A stretch of DNA of 64,000 nucleotides from Rutpela maculata. Its lineage: Eukaryota > Arthropoda > Insecta > Coleoptera > Cerambycidae. The notes below the pieces were generated by a model. That model made no database searches, was not told where the DNA came from, and saw nothing but the letters and a program-made list of their open reading frames with translations. Below, piece after piece: positions 45,660 through 57,476 of the stretch. Location of the stretch: NCBI GenBank assembly GCA_936432065.2, contig OW386286.2, forward strand, positions 117,876,902 through 117,940,901, in the 5' to 3' direction. Each line of letters opens with the position of its first letter. Within the stretch, counting starts at the first letter, position 1. The translations under genes and the position numbers were made by a program.

Positions 45660-46080
45660 CGTGGGTGACGGTTGTGTATGAAGCAACACCGAAGAGGTAG
45701 ACAGCGTCAAAATGTTCTCCTGGTGGAGAAACTCAGCAGCATTGGCAATAGATTTGATATTTTTCAGTTGCCATAAGGATTGAATATTGACAGAGAAATC
45801 TTTCATCAGCTCGGACACGAGGGTAGCTTCCGTATCAGGTCCGTTAGCATCCTATGTAATAGGAAAAAAGGAATTCCATGTTACGTCCACCTTTGTTTGC
45901 GTGACCAGCGGTCGGTAGTTATGAGACTATGAAGTTTGCCTTGTTCTTCCTCAGACCAGAAATAACTTAGGAAATCTGCCTTAAAATCATCGAATGTTTC
46001 CCAGGAAATTTTGTAGATGGTTGACCAATCTTGCGCAGCATCGGTTAGGGATTCATGTACCAATAATCCCTTGAGCTAAA
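45660..46080 (-). pseudogene. retroelement gag-like relic
   Basis: Minus strand: LTDAAQDWSTIYKISWETFD, DFKADFLSYFWSEEEQGKLH, later TEATLVSELMKDFSVNIQSL and NAAEFLHQENIL. The pattern AxxWxxxx..W..F..F...FW....Q is that of gag domains of insect LTR retroelements. Stops interrupt it and no protease or RT is adjacent. Confidence 0.5.
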
Positions 46081-46115
46081 CCAGACAAAGTCAAAAAGCC
46101 CAAAAGTTCAGCGAC

Positions 46116-46521
46116 GTTTTCGAGGGCGGGGAACACGATGGTGATAATATTTTCTGACCTACCCTTCAAGAACCAAAAAACCGCCCCTTTTCCGATTTTC
46201 CGACGCTAGGCATATTTTTGTCGGAAAATTTTATTAACGAAAGTTGTTCAGAATTGTCAAAAACCCTAAATGCAAAATTTAATCAAAATTAAAAAAATAT
46301 GGAAATTTTTAAAAAACAATGTCCCAACTCCAAAAATATCATTTAAATGGGTTTTTTGTTTAAAAAATTCATGACAATTTTGTTTGAGATTAAACCAAGC
46401 TATCAGCTAGTTGTCAAGTAATTATTTTAGCACTGGAAACTCGGAAAAAGGGGATTAGGATTAGGGTTGGAGGGTAGGTCGGAAAATATTGTCACCATCG
46501 TGTTCCCCACCCTCGAAAACG
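46116..46521. mobile_element. ~405-bp MITE with ~50-bp TIRs
   Basis: Left end CGTTTTCGAGGGCGGGGAAC.., right end inverse ..GTTCCCCACCCTCGAAAACG; the two also share CACGATGGTGA-AATATTTTC. Interior AT-rich, non-coding. Confidence 0.82.
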
Positions 46522-46612
46522 GGGGATACATGTCTTGCGGTCCGGTCGCAGAACTTATGGGGTAAAAGCTTTACCTCAAGGGATTACAAGTCCAGTTTAT
46601 TGTCTTCATACT

Positions 46613-48057
46613 TCAGTAAAATAGGATTAAAGGACCAAACCCGGAACAAATTTGTAACAAGCTAATTTCTTCAGGATTGTATTCTATGGTTATCCAGAAG
46701 TCTCTGAATAAAAATCCCAAAAAAATCCGTCGTGCAGAAATGAAGAAAAAATGCACCGCCATGTTGAAATTAGGCACTTTTTCCTTTAATCGGTAATAGT
46801 TCAAACGGACGACACTTTATGAAAAAAAGTAAAGAGGCAACATTTTGAGAGAAAGAGTTTAAGCTTCAGTGTATCATAAATCGGTTAAAAATTAACAAAG
46901 GTATGGTTGTCAAAATGACAGATTCTTATAGAAAAAGGGTATTTTTTGTATTTTAATGCCATGTAACAATACTCAACAAAAACTTTTGTTGGTAATACTA
47001 ATTAAACATGGTTAGAGATATCAGCATCAGCGTCAAATAAAGATCAGTTAATTAAACTTCTAACATCAGATTTTTCCCAAAAAATATCACAGTGAAATGT
47101 ACGGATTCAGATGCTGATTATTTAATTGTAAAAACTGCTATTGACTGCTCAGCTGATATGTGTAACCGTGTTATAGTTGTGGATCAAGATACAGACTTAA
47201 TAACGTTACTCATTGAACATTGCAAAACAAAAAATGTGTACATGATGAGACCCGGTGATGGAGGTAAATCTGATAAAATAACGAATATCTGTACGTTACG
47301 TTCAGAACTAAGTGAAAATGTAGTAAAAAATATTCTATTTACACATCTCCGGATGCGATACCACCTCTGAATTTTATAAAAAGGGCAAAAAGAGAATATT
47401 TTCAGTTTTAGAAAATAATATTGAACTAAGTAACCAGCCTATTAATTTTCAGAAGTAAATTTGCTGAAGCAAATCAGCTTCCAGTAACTGGGGAAGAATT
47501 TATTTTAAGATGGTATGGCAGTAAAAAAACTAATAGTTTAAATGATTACAAGTTCGTTAGGTATAATCAGATTTCTGCTATGCAAAATATTTTCCAACAC
47601 TTCGATCTAGCAATTCTTCCGCCAACATCCGATGCACTAAATATCATATTTAGAGAGTGTATTGGCAAATTCAAGGCTGGTTAGGCAACAATCTTAATCC
47701 AGAGAACTGGATATTAAAATACAAAACGTAATCTTTTTTTATATAAATCTGTCATTTTGACAACCGTAACTTTGTTAATATTCAAACGATTGCAAAAAAC
47801 TTTATACTTCAGTAAAACTTAGCTCTTTCTCTTAACATTTTGCCTCTACTTTTTTTCTTAAAGTATCATCCGTGTGGGCTATTACCGATTAAAGGAAAAA
47901 AGTGCCTAATTTCAACATGGCGACGCATTTTTTCTTCATTTCTGCACGGTGGATTTTTTGTGATTTTCAGTCAGAGTCCTGAATAGCCATATAATAAAAT
48001 CCCTGAGAAATCAGTTACAAATTTATTCCGGGTCAACTATTAATCTTATTGTATTAT
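46613..48057 (+). mobile_element. XPG/CXC-family DNA transposon C with ~330-bp TIRs
   Basis: Left arm 46613-46935 and right arm 47735-48057 are inverted repeats: CCCGGAA-AAATTTGTAAC, AATTAGGCACTTTTTCCTTTAATCGGTAATAG and CATTTTGACAACC-TA. Between them lies a plus-strand relic of the same protein family as at 28-31 kb. The terminal repeats are unrelated to those of transposon B, so two different TIR types carry one coding family. The 5' half of the coding region has been lost by internal deletion. Confidence 0.8.
47092..47740 (+). pseudogene. XPG/CXC-type transposon protein, copy C
   Basis: Frames in order: DSDADYLIVKTAIDCSADM, RVIVVDQDTDLITLLIEHC, KNVYMMRPGDGGKSDKI, VVKNILFTH, then shifted SGCDTTSEFYKKGKK, FAEANQLPVTGEEFILRWYG, NSLNDYKFVRYNQI, LAILPPTSDALNIIFRE, and shifted again YWQIQGWLGNNLNPENW. 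The acidic pairs DAD and DTD and the SGCDTTS block align with copy B. It ends before the cysteine cluster would begin. At least three frame breaks. Confidence 0.75.
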
Positions 48058-48429
48058 CAGGCACATTCATTCTATTCATATGAACTTCCAGTTCGTTCAG
48101 ATATTTTACAGGGTGTTTGTTTTTCCCCTGGAACCTAGACATCGTCGGGCTCGGTGTAATATAAATGGAACGACTATCGCTGGTTGGAAATGGCGAGACA
48201 CGAGGACTAGTTGCGTCTCTGGAGGACGCAATTTCTTGGACTTGCCGTCGGGGGTAACGGTGGCAGCTTATGTATGGCTATCAGACTTTTTCCTAATTGA
48301 GTATAGTCCAGCCAATGAATACATTGTAGAATGCATGGAATATGCGAGACTTTTTGACTTCAGGACTTTGTTAGGATAGTTAGTAGGTAAACATACAAAA
48401 GTCCCCTGGGAGGTGGGCTTACGGTGGGA

Positions 48430-48452
48430 GGGGGGGGGGGGGGGGGGGGGGG
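48430..48452 (+). repeat. G23 homopolymer run
   Basis: Uninterrupted run of 23 Gs inside GTGGGA..AGAAAGTCCC. Likely polymorphic and error-prone in sequencing. Confidence 0.9.
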
Positions 48453-48646
48453 AGAAAGTCCCGTTTTTGGGTTTTTCGACTATATCTCGGAAACGGTGGA
48501 CTCTATAAAAAATATGTTCTAAATAAAAATGAAAGCTAATTAAATGTCCAATAAAATTGTTTCCATACATATTTGTCGAATTTCCAACGGCTCTCGGGAT
48601 ATACGTTATTGAAAATCGATAATTTTCGAAAAAATCATTTTTTTTA

Positions 48647-49557
48647 TAGTGTGTCCCACTTTTCACGGTAACACCTACGTAGCTCAATTATTAGTCATCA
48701 AATTTCAACCAAATTTGGTTCGGTATCAATGACTATTACTATATCCTTTTTGAGTAAGACAAAACGTATTTCAGTCATTGGCGTGCATTTTTATTAAGAA
48801 AAAAAGGGTCGATTTTTCGAGAAATCATATTAGGCATTTTTTTGTTGAAAAACTAATGCAATATTATTGATCGGCATGCTGTGGAACATATACAGAATTT
48901 AACAACATTTTGATTTTTGGTTTTTGAATTAAGGCCCACTTAAAATTGCCTATTTTAAACATTAAATAATCAATAAATTGGTAACGAATCGTTTTTCGAA
49001 AGAAAGTAATTCTTTATATTCTCTTTAAATTCATTTTTTTTACCACTCTATATCATCAATACCTTCAAATTTGGTAATCCTTATAGCTCGAATAATTTAT
49101 AGGTCTGTTTACCCAAAAATTTTCAATGATAATTCGTGGCCTTCGAAATTTGAAAGTTTCGATAATATGAGATAGTGGAAAAAGTGAATTTAAAGAGAAA
49201 ATGAAGAAAAAAAATTCGTTACCAATTTATTGATTATTTAATGTTTAAAATAAGTAATTTAAAGTGGATCGTAATTCGAAAACCAAAAATCAAAATGTTA
49301 AATTCTGGATATAGTGGTTCTACAGCATGGTGATCAATTATATTGCATTAGTTCTTCAACAAAAAAATGCCTAATATGATTTCTCGAAAAATCGACCCTT
49401 TTTTTCTTAATAAAAATGCACGCCACTGACTGAAATAAGTTTTGTCTTACTCAAAAGGATATAGTAATGGTCATTGATACCGAACCAAATTTGGTTCAAA
49501 TTTGATGACTAATAACTGAGCTACGTAGGTGTTACCGTGAAAAGTGGGACACACTGT
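48647..49557. mobile_element. palindromic mariner-type MITE (~910 bp)
   Basis: Arms of about 400 bp (48647-49060, 49160-49557). Termini are AGTGTGTCCCACTTTTCACGG and its inverse, with TA on both outer sides (TATAGTGTG.., ..CACTGTATA), consistent with TA target duplication. Other paired blocks: TACGTAGCTCA, AATTTGGTTCGGTATCAATGA, GGGTCGATTTTTCGAGAAAT. No ORF. Confidence 0.83.
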
Positions 49558-49852
49558 ATATCAAATTGAAGGAAATTTAATGCTCTACAACTTCGTTTCT
49601 GACGATTTTTCTAAGAAATTATCGTGGGAGGCACTAAAAGCAAATGTTTGACAATGGATATTTCGAAGACTATCTTTTTGGCGTAATTTAATGTCACTTA
49701 GAAAGGGAGTTCTGAAAAGAAATAGCCAAATCGATACAAAGGCACATATCTTATGCTTACCCGGCTACGACCTATAGTTTAATTAGTACTTGTACTTGAT
49801 AACTAATAAATATACCATTATAAAAATTAGATCTGTATCTGCAAAAACTCAC

Positions 49853-50180
49853 CTCGTCTCCACCCATGTGGAAAATATCAGCGTTAGGAACTACTTTTGC
49901 AATATCGTTATATAAATCATACAATATCCGATACAATCTCTGATTTGCAGGATTTAGTTGTCCACAAGGGGGTTGTATGCAAAATGATCTCCATGGTTGT
50001 TTATTTACGCATACAGAAAGATTACCAAGACCGGCCTCTGGTCCCCATTGCCAACCAAATCCAGCATGAGAGGGTCCATCAATTTCCATTAATATTTTTA
50101 CACCCCTCAGTTTGGCGTACTCCACTAAATCCTCAATGTCCTTCGGGGTATAAACACTTTTCTCGTTATAGGCACCATAG
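49853..50180 (-). CDS. NAG1: beta-N-acetylglucosaminidase exon B (catalytic Asp-Glu)
   Basis: 328-bp GH20 catalytic-domain exon. It follows a CATCTAG acceptor and supplies the last base of a codon split with exon A (AG|C = Ser), giving an uninterrupted S-YGAYNEKSVYTPKDIEDL. Further conserved blocks are RGVKILMEIDGPSHAGFGW, a CVNKQPWR-type loop, FCIQPPCGQLNP, and HMGGDE at the very end. The Asp-Glu of GGDE is the catalytic pair of GH20 enzymes: Glu is the acid/base and Asp positions the substrate N-acetyl group. The cysteine-bearing loop CIQPPCGQLNP is typical of insect chitooligosaccharidolytic enzymes. The donor GAG|GTGAGT follows the catalytic Glu codon, phase 0. Confidence 0.96.
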
Positions 50181-50632
50181 CTAGATGGAATATTGATATT
50201 GAGAAAATATTCGACAACGTGAAAAAATTAAAAACAATAAGTAAAAAAAAACAGTCGTAGCACACGAAGAGAAATCTATTAAAAAACCACTTATTTTAAG
50301 AAGTTTATAGTTCTTTTAAATTGCATATTGCTGTATTACATTTTTGGAAACCTTCCTGTTATATAAGCCGCTGGCATTTTTAGGGTGTTGTTGTTGGCAG
50401 TGCTATCTGTCAATGTTAGGTGTAAAGCAAGAAGGTTCATTCTGTTATGTGCTAGGCATTATCCAAAAATATACAACTAGTCTTAAGGAATTAGTGTTTC
50501 ATTTAATACACAACATATTTGACGACGAGGATAGCAAAGGATTATTGTTAAAGATTAGGTCAATTCTCTAATCTTTGTAATCGTGTTGTGAAAATAGAAG
50601 TTGATCATTCCTGTGTGGAAAGTGAAAAGAAA

Positions 50633-52156
50633 ATGGCGTTAATAGGTAACATCGAACAATTTAAGGGAAACGCAGAAGAGTTTGAAACATATTTGGAGAG
50701 AGTAGAACATTTATTTAAAGTAAATATTGTCTCAGAAGAAATGTGTCCATGTTTATAACGCTTGCCGGTTCTGAAGTGTACAAAACGTTAAGAAATTTGG
50801 CAGCACCAAAGAAACCTACTGAACTAACGTATGCAGAGGCGATTGAGCTTTGTTTTTAACAAATAATGTAACCAAAAATCTGATCAGAATATAGCTGAAT
50901 ATACAGTGGAATTACGGAAATTGGCGGTACGTGCGATTTTAAGCAATTTCTCGATGAAGCCCTACAGTACAGATTTGTCTGCGGTACTCGGTCTGAGAAT
51001 ATTCAAAAACGATGTTAGTTAGCCCAAGCATCAGAGTTGGCTGAAAAACAGGTCAAATCGTTTGGTGACGGCAGTTCAAGCAATGTAAATTATGTACAAA
51101 AGTATGGGAAAGGAGGGCAGAGTACTATGGAACAGACGAAGTATAACAAGCAGGAGGTAAAAGTTAAGCCAGTTGAAGAGGCAGGCCCAGGTAATATCAA
51201 TAGGGTGTCAAAGGTGTGGAAAAAGTCATCCCTAGGGCAAGTGTCCGGCTGTAAAATGGAGATGTTATGTTTGTTCTAAGTTCGGGTATGTGGCTAAACT
51301 ATGTAGGTCGAAGTCATCTAAAACTGTTGGGGCTGTCGAAGAACAGAGTATGGCGGAAACTGTGTGCGAGGAGGTTAAGAGGGATTTATTTAATTTGAAT
51401 AATTTGAACAAAGTAGGGTTGTCTGCAATGTCTCCATATAGAGTATTGTTAGAGACAGATAAGAAATTGGTAGCATTTGAAGTAGATATAGGAGTAAATG
51501 TAAATCAGCTATGTCATTACGTAGATTTAAGGAAATTTTGAATATACCATTAAAATCTGTTCAGTATAAATTAAATGTTTCGGGCCATGATATCAAAGCT
51601 GTTGGTGAATGCCTTGACGAAGTACAGTACGGTGGTAAAAAGTATCCGTTATCAATAACAGTAATCGAATCAGACAAGGACTTTGTACCTTTACTTGGTA
51701 GAAATGGGCTTAATGTTTTGTTCCCTAGTTGGAAAAATAATTTCTGTGTATATAATCAGTTAGTAAATCAGATAGATGGCACTAATAACATTCTTAATGA
51801 AGTTAGGAGTAAATATAAACAGGTGTTTGATTTAAATTTGTGTAGTCCCATAAAAGCATTCGAAGTAAAATTCTGTATTGAAGACAATGCGGTACCAGTG
51901 ATTAAAAAAGCATATTCGATTATTAAAACCACGGGTAGAAAAGAAAATTGATCAAATGGTGGCAGTAGGTATTTTGAAACCAGTAACAAATAGTGAATGT
52001 AGTAGTTCCAAAGAATTTGTACGGATTTTCGTTTAACTGTCAATAAAGCATTAAAAGTTGATCAATATCCTCTTCCAAAACCGGAGGATATTTTTGCAAG
52101 TTTAGCAGGTGGCAATATCTTCACAGTATTAGATCTATCAAGGGCGCATCAGCAAA
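50633..52156 (+). pseudogene. Ty3/gypsy retroelement relic (gag, protease, RT start)
   Basis: Gag starts at ATG 50633: FKGNAEEFETYLERVEHLFK; then shifted TLAGSEVYKTLRNLAAP, YRFVCGTRSENIQKR. Two zinc knuckles are legible: CQRCGKSHP-GKCP and CYVCSKFGYVAKLC. Protease: VAFEVDIG, where the canonical DTG/DSG is DIG. RT: DFRLTVNKALKVDQYPLPKP, EDIFASLAGGNIFTVLDLSR AH. It stops right after the first catalytic Asp. Several stops and shifts; no YXDD, RNase H, integrase or LTR. Lies in the intron between exons A and B of the glucosaminidase gene. Confidence 0.85.
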
Positions 52157-53871
52157 TTTGTTCATTCAGATATTAGGAGTAGATTAGGCAATGAAAAAGC
52201 ATCTAAATTAGTATTCTCTTTAAACGTTATAATACTTATGTTTTGTTTTGTACTGTTTTGAAAATTACATATTTTTATTTTTATATTTTCATAAGTTAAT
52301 GCTTTAAAAAAGCTTTTTGAAGTTTTTGCAAATATAAATTTTTACTAATAAAGTTCGTACTTTTTCTTAGTAACATTTAAACTTGAGAGGAAAAAAAATT
52401 ACGATTTTTTTAAAATGAAAATCGCTTGATTAAAATCATGTGAGATTATGATTTTAATCAAATGATTTAGATCAGCTCAACCCTGGTTTTAATAGTACAG
52501 CTAATAAACGAGCTGTAGCTAGTGTCTTGTTATTCATGTTTTACGGTACACAAATCGGATTTTGTTACGTTTATTACGATACGAACACGGCGAGATGTCA
52601 CGGAATAGGTCACATACAGCAGCTGGTTGCACGATGCAAAAACCGCATATTGTGTGTGAACATCACTGCAAGTTTTCTCCAGACTTGTAGTCTTGACGGG
52701 TAGCTGCAGTAAAAAAAACTGCCCGCTGCACGCTATTTTTAAATTCAGTGTGAATGAACACGATTCAAAACGTCTAAGATTGTTGATTCGTGCACAGAAG
52801 ACACTGCACTATCACCCACTTTTTGTCCCGTAAAAATTAAACACCCTGTATATGAGTTTTGATTATGTGAGGAACGAAATTAAAGTCACTTGTTTGAAGA
52901 AGAAAAATAAAGTTTATATTATAGTTTCACGTTCCACAATACTTGTTGTAAAAGATTAGAACTTAATTAGAACTTAGATAATTAGTACGATTAATTAATA
53001 TAAGTGAATAAGCACTAGAGTAAAGATTTTTCTTTGTTTTGGTCGTGTTTCGATTTGTTTGTAAGTACCGTTGGCTGAGACAGACTGACTAAACTCAAAT
53101 AGTTGCAGACAAATTAAAACGATTAATTAATATTTGCGTCGCGTCGATTAATATATGTAATTAAAGTCATTGTCACTGTTTCGCGTCGAAATGTTTATTA
53201 TTTTTTAGTTCCGAGCAGACTCGTTTCGCTGCATAGAGTTGCGATTTATATAAAACAAAATAAAGTTCTCGAAGGTTTTGAAGTTAGAAAGATCTGGATG
53301 TTCGAGAATCCAAAAAATGAATAGAATGTTCGAGACGCTGACTTTATTTACTTTTATATATATGAGAGTGGCTAGAATTTCAAGAATAATTGTGCGCGAG
53401 AGTATATGCGGTATACAGTATCAGAATGTCGAGCGTTTGGCATTGCGCTATTAACCAACCGCCCACAATAAAGACGTTTAACAGTACCATAGCAGAAGCA
53501 AAGTGTAACACGCCCCTTCGCTCTCGCTTGCTCCTATTGCCCGTACCAAAGCGAACATTTTCCGATAGTGTAGAAGTGAAATTGCCGGACGGAGTCTTTT
53601 TACGTTAAAGGATCTGAAAATATGCAACTTTAAAATGCTGTAAAAATTAGAACAAATGATTTTATGATATAAAACTTGTACAGAGCGACAGAACGAATTA
53701 ATTACTAAATTTTGAAAATACGAAACTTTTGCAGCTGCGACTCTAAAACTGCGCAGTAAAAGTAGCAGCGTCTGACCGTACCTTGGTACATTTCATATTT
53801 ACACACTCATTAATTCATAGTGATTGAAGTATTTGAGTGACTGACTTTATCAAAAATATGTGCATACATAC
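52157..53871. other. intron, unclassified
   Basis: A small palindrome lies at about 52424-52470 (TTGATTAAAATCAT..ATGATTTTAATCAA). 53220-53600 is GC-richer with TATATAAAA near 53248 and AATAAAG near 53263, which could be a solo LTR or another regulatory relic; no matching partner was found. Confidence 0.35.
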
Positions 53872-54190
53872 CTTGTCATGTTTGGCAGACTTGGAGATAC
53901 CAAAGGAAAACTTTGCGAATCTGTTATATGCCAATGTAAAACGTTCATTTTCGAGGCAGCCATCCCATCAATGTTCTTCTTAATTATTTCTACCGACAAA
54001 TAGTTTCTTGCAGAATCAAGGAGTAAGCCACGGTGACGGTATTTGGGGCTATCCTGTATTTGAATAAAATTTAAAGTAGCTATGCAAGACATATTTTCTT
54101 TATAAGGGACGAATAACTGAAGTAACGTCTCCACACCATGCCTAACGCCATATACTGTATGTCCAACAATATGGATATTCAGTTTATTGT
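53872..54190 (-). CDS. NAG1: beta-N-acetylglucosaminidase exon A (GH20 entry)
   Basis: Most upstream exon seen of a GH20 beta-N-acetylglucosaminidase of the chitooligosaccharidolytic insect type (NAG/Hex group I), which removes terminal GlcNAc from chitin oligomers during cuticle turnover. The acceptor is ATTTCAG and the donor AG|GTATGT. The exon is 319 bp, entering in phase 1 and leaving in phase 2. It encodes the end of the N-terminal GH20b-like domain (VYGVRHGVETLLQL) and the first strands of the catalytic barrel: YRHRGLLLDSARNYLSV, IDGMAASKMNVLHWHITDSQ, SFPLV. The 5' exons with the signal peptide were not found between 54191 and 64000 and probably lie outside. The symbol NAG1 reflects group I features; assignment to NAG1 rather than NAG2 is inference. 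Confidence 0.95.
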
Positions 54191-54835
54191 CTGAAATGAT
54201 AATGGAAGTGATGAAATAATTCGTTTTATGTTTAAACATGTGGACTACGGGACTATAATAACTTCTGGCCTTCACTCCACAAGTGCCATCGTTTTGCGAT
54301 TACTTTTTCATATAGATACATAATGAAAATGAATTACGAACAAAAATACATATATTTTTTTAATCAATCTTTAATTAAAGTAAAAAAATCACTCTTTCAG
54401 CTATAGCGTGGAGACAGTTTTTCCAAAATTTTGGCTATCTATCAAAAATGTTACGTTGGTGTGAAATTTTATGATGAGTGCCTCACACTATTATTTTTAG
54501 TCATATAATTCTGAAAATAAGGTCATGACTTAACTTTGTGCATTTTTAACGAAAGCTTGCTGTTAAAAAGATACTTTCATTTTACACTCTTTAGTCTCAA
54601 ATTTTCGATAGCCCATTGAAATAATTTATCTTTTTCAATATCAGATTCACTAAAACACATTGTCTATCGGAACATTTCAATTTTAAATCCACTATCTCAT
54701 ATGATAAGAGTAAGGTATATACAACAGGCATAGGAATTTATTACTGTTTCCTTCGGTTCAGTCTTCCATCCGACTCGAAGTAGAACGAATATTGATTAGT
54801 GTTTATTTAAGTATTGAAACTAATGCCATCGGAAC

Positions 54836-55299
54836 TATAGTCTGTTTTTAAACCAGGAGGACTGAATATAGAAGTCCCATTCACACCATAGAAGTAACCA
54901 GAAAATACACTAGAACTTTTTTGGCGTTTTGAGCAACCAATAATACACCACTACAGTATATTTGTGTGCATTTTATTACAATATATAATGCATCGACCTC
55001 TATTTGACCTCTATGTATTTGATACACCATCCATACCATTTACACAATATAAAAGCATCAAGTAATTAGCCACTTTTACCTTCAGATTTATACAAAAGGG
55101 ATTAAAAACTGATATATAATGTGCAAACGATAAAATAGAAATTAAAACAAAACAATTTACATGAAATTAAAATTTATTATATGTCAATTTTTACGACTAT
55201 TGCCCTGTGTAAAACTGGCGAAGGCGGATCCAATCACAGATGTATGATTTAGCGCGGTAAATTTGAAACGGTTCTCCTGGTTTAAAAACAGATTATAGA
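54836..55299. mobile_element. ~465-bp MITE
   Basis: Left end TATAGTCTGTTTTTAAACCAGGAG and right end the inverse TCTCCTGGTTTAAAAACAGATTATAG form 25-27 bp terminal inverted repeats with one or two differences. Interior non-coding. Confidence 0.8.
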
Positions 55300-57476
55300 C
55301 CTGTGTGCGAAGTTTCGAAGTGAAATATGTAGAAGTGGTTAATTTTTACAATTAATTATTTTTTATTTATTTGCTCATCATGATTAAAGAATATTATTTA
55401 GGTATTAAACAAATCACAACTTACATACTTTTTTATTTATTATGAAATTACCTACTTTCTTTATATTGCTGCCCTATCTGGGCACGCTAGTTTACTAGTC
55501 AGGTAACTACTTTAAAACACTCACTATTGAAGAACTATTAAAGTTTAAATAAGAAGTACGTTTATTAAACACTCTGTGGCAGACACAATTACAAAGTACA
55601 AAACTCAGACTGACAGTTCGACAGAGTGTTTAATAAACGTATTTCTTGTTTAAATTTAATAGTTTATGGACACAGTTAACGCTAGTAACTGCCAGTGAAG
55701 CAAAGAATAAGTAAACAGTTGTATGTTTCTGGTTTCGTCAGGTGAAATTTGAGTTTGACGTCTATCAAAAATTGACAAATTTCAGGTTATTGATAAACTA
55801 GAATGTGAGACAAACTGGATTTCTTGGAAGTTTGATGAGAATCTGTACATAATAATGCACAAAGCTGGCAAGATTATCACAGGTGAACTTCAGATGCCTG
55901 ATCCTGTTGCGGATGATGATGATGCTGTGAAAAAAGCCTATATGACGTGAAAACTTTGAGGAAGCAGATGCCATTGTGCGGTGTATGATTGGTATTAGTT
56001 TAAAGCCAGTTGTGAAACAGCATATTTTAACGTGCAAAACAGGAAAAGAAATGTGGGATCGCTTGTACAGTCTGTATGAGCAGAAAAATGAGAGCAGGTT
56101 AGATTTACTCTACTCACAGTTATTTAATTATCAAAAGGATTAAAAAGATGATATGGTAGTGCATATTGCAAAGCTGCAGAGAATTTGGAATGATTTGTAG
56201 AATGAGTTAAAAGCAGAAGATGTGAAGTTGCCATTGTCGATGCTTCTAAACAGAATTTTAAATACGTTGCCTAGTGAATACTTGGAGTTTAAAAATGCTT
56301 GGGAATCTACACCCTGATCTACACCAAGTCATGACCGAACAATTGAAAAACTCACCGAGCGTCTTAGGTTACATGAACAGCGTTTACAGGAGCTTGATCA
56401 AGTTCTAAGTGCATCTGTTGCCAAAAATGGTGTGGCGTTAATTGCTGAAAATCATAAAAAGAGGATGGAAACTTTTAGGAAACAGAATTGGAGAGGTTCA
56501 AAAAAGACCTAAATGCTTGGTCACTTGAGAAAGGTTCGCAATAAATTGAAATCTGATAGGTCTGCAAAAACAGGTAAACACAGGTAAATAAAAAAATTGA
56601 TGGTCAAGCTTTTATTAATGTTATAAATGGTGGTGAAAAAGACTGCTGGCCGATTGACTCAGGTGCAACACATCATAACATAACGTATCACGTTCTGATT
56701 GACTTTCAGATAATCTCTCTTTTTCTGTCCCTAAGTGTCTCGTCTATGTGATGGACAATCAATGATGGCGTATGGTGAAGGTATCATTCATGTGAAAATG
56801 TTAGTTGATTCTGTATGGAAACCTGGATATTTGTCCACATACGTCTGCATTTATCAGATCTCCAGGGCTAGTAGGTCGACCGAGTGCCAAATTTTAAACG
56901 GTGCATTTTTCCATATATTCATGCATCACAGAACTTTTCTGTCTGGTTCAACCTTAATTCCTCTTTGTACATGACCCATGTTCTGGTGAGCGAATCTTTC
57001 GTACCATACCTGTAGCATGGCTCTTACACAAACAACGACACTTGTTATACGAATACTGGGAAAGGTCATGATCTAGTGCAGACCCAGATGAAAAGAGATT
57101 TTGTTGGCTGTCTGGTACTGTCGTGAGCAAAAAAAATGGGACAAGTCTTATAACGTATTTTTGCTAAAATCTAGTTGTGTACATATAACTTTAATTTTTG
57201 TGACATTGTCAGTTATTCATCAAAATTCATTGCAAGTGTGCAAATAGAGACAGATTTACATTAGAAAAAAATAGTTGTCCTATTTTTTTTTTGCCCACGA
57301 TAGTACAAATTGAAATTTGTTGAGATATTGTTTTCAAAGATGAAAAGAGAAATAATTAAACTTTCTGTTATTGATTGCAATGTTGATTCTGGGAATGAAA
57401 CAAATACAGAAGAATTGGAAGAGGATTGTATTGATGAACTTGACATTAACAATGATTCACAATTGGCGTTGAATAT

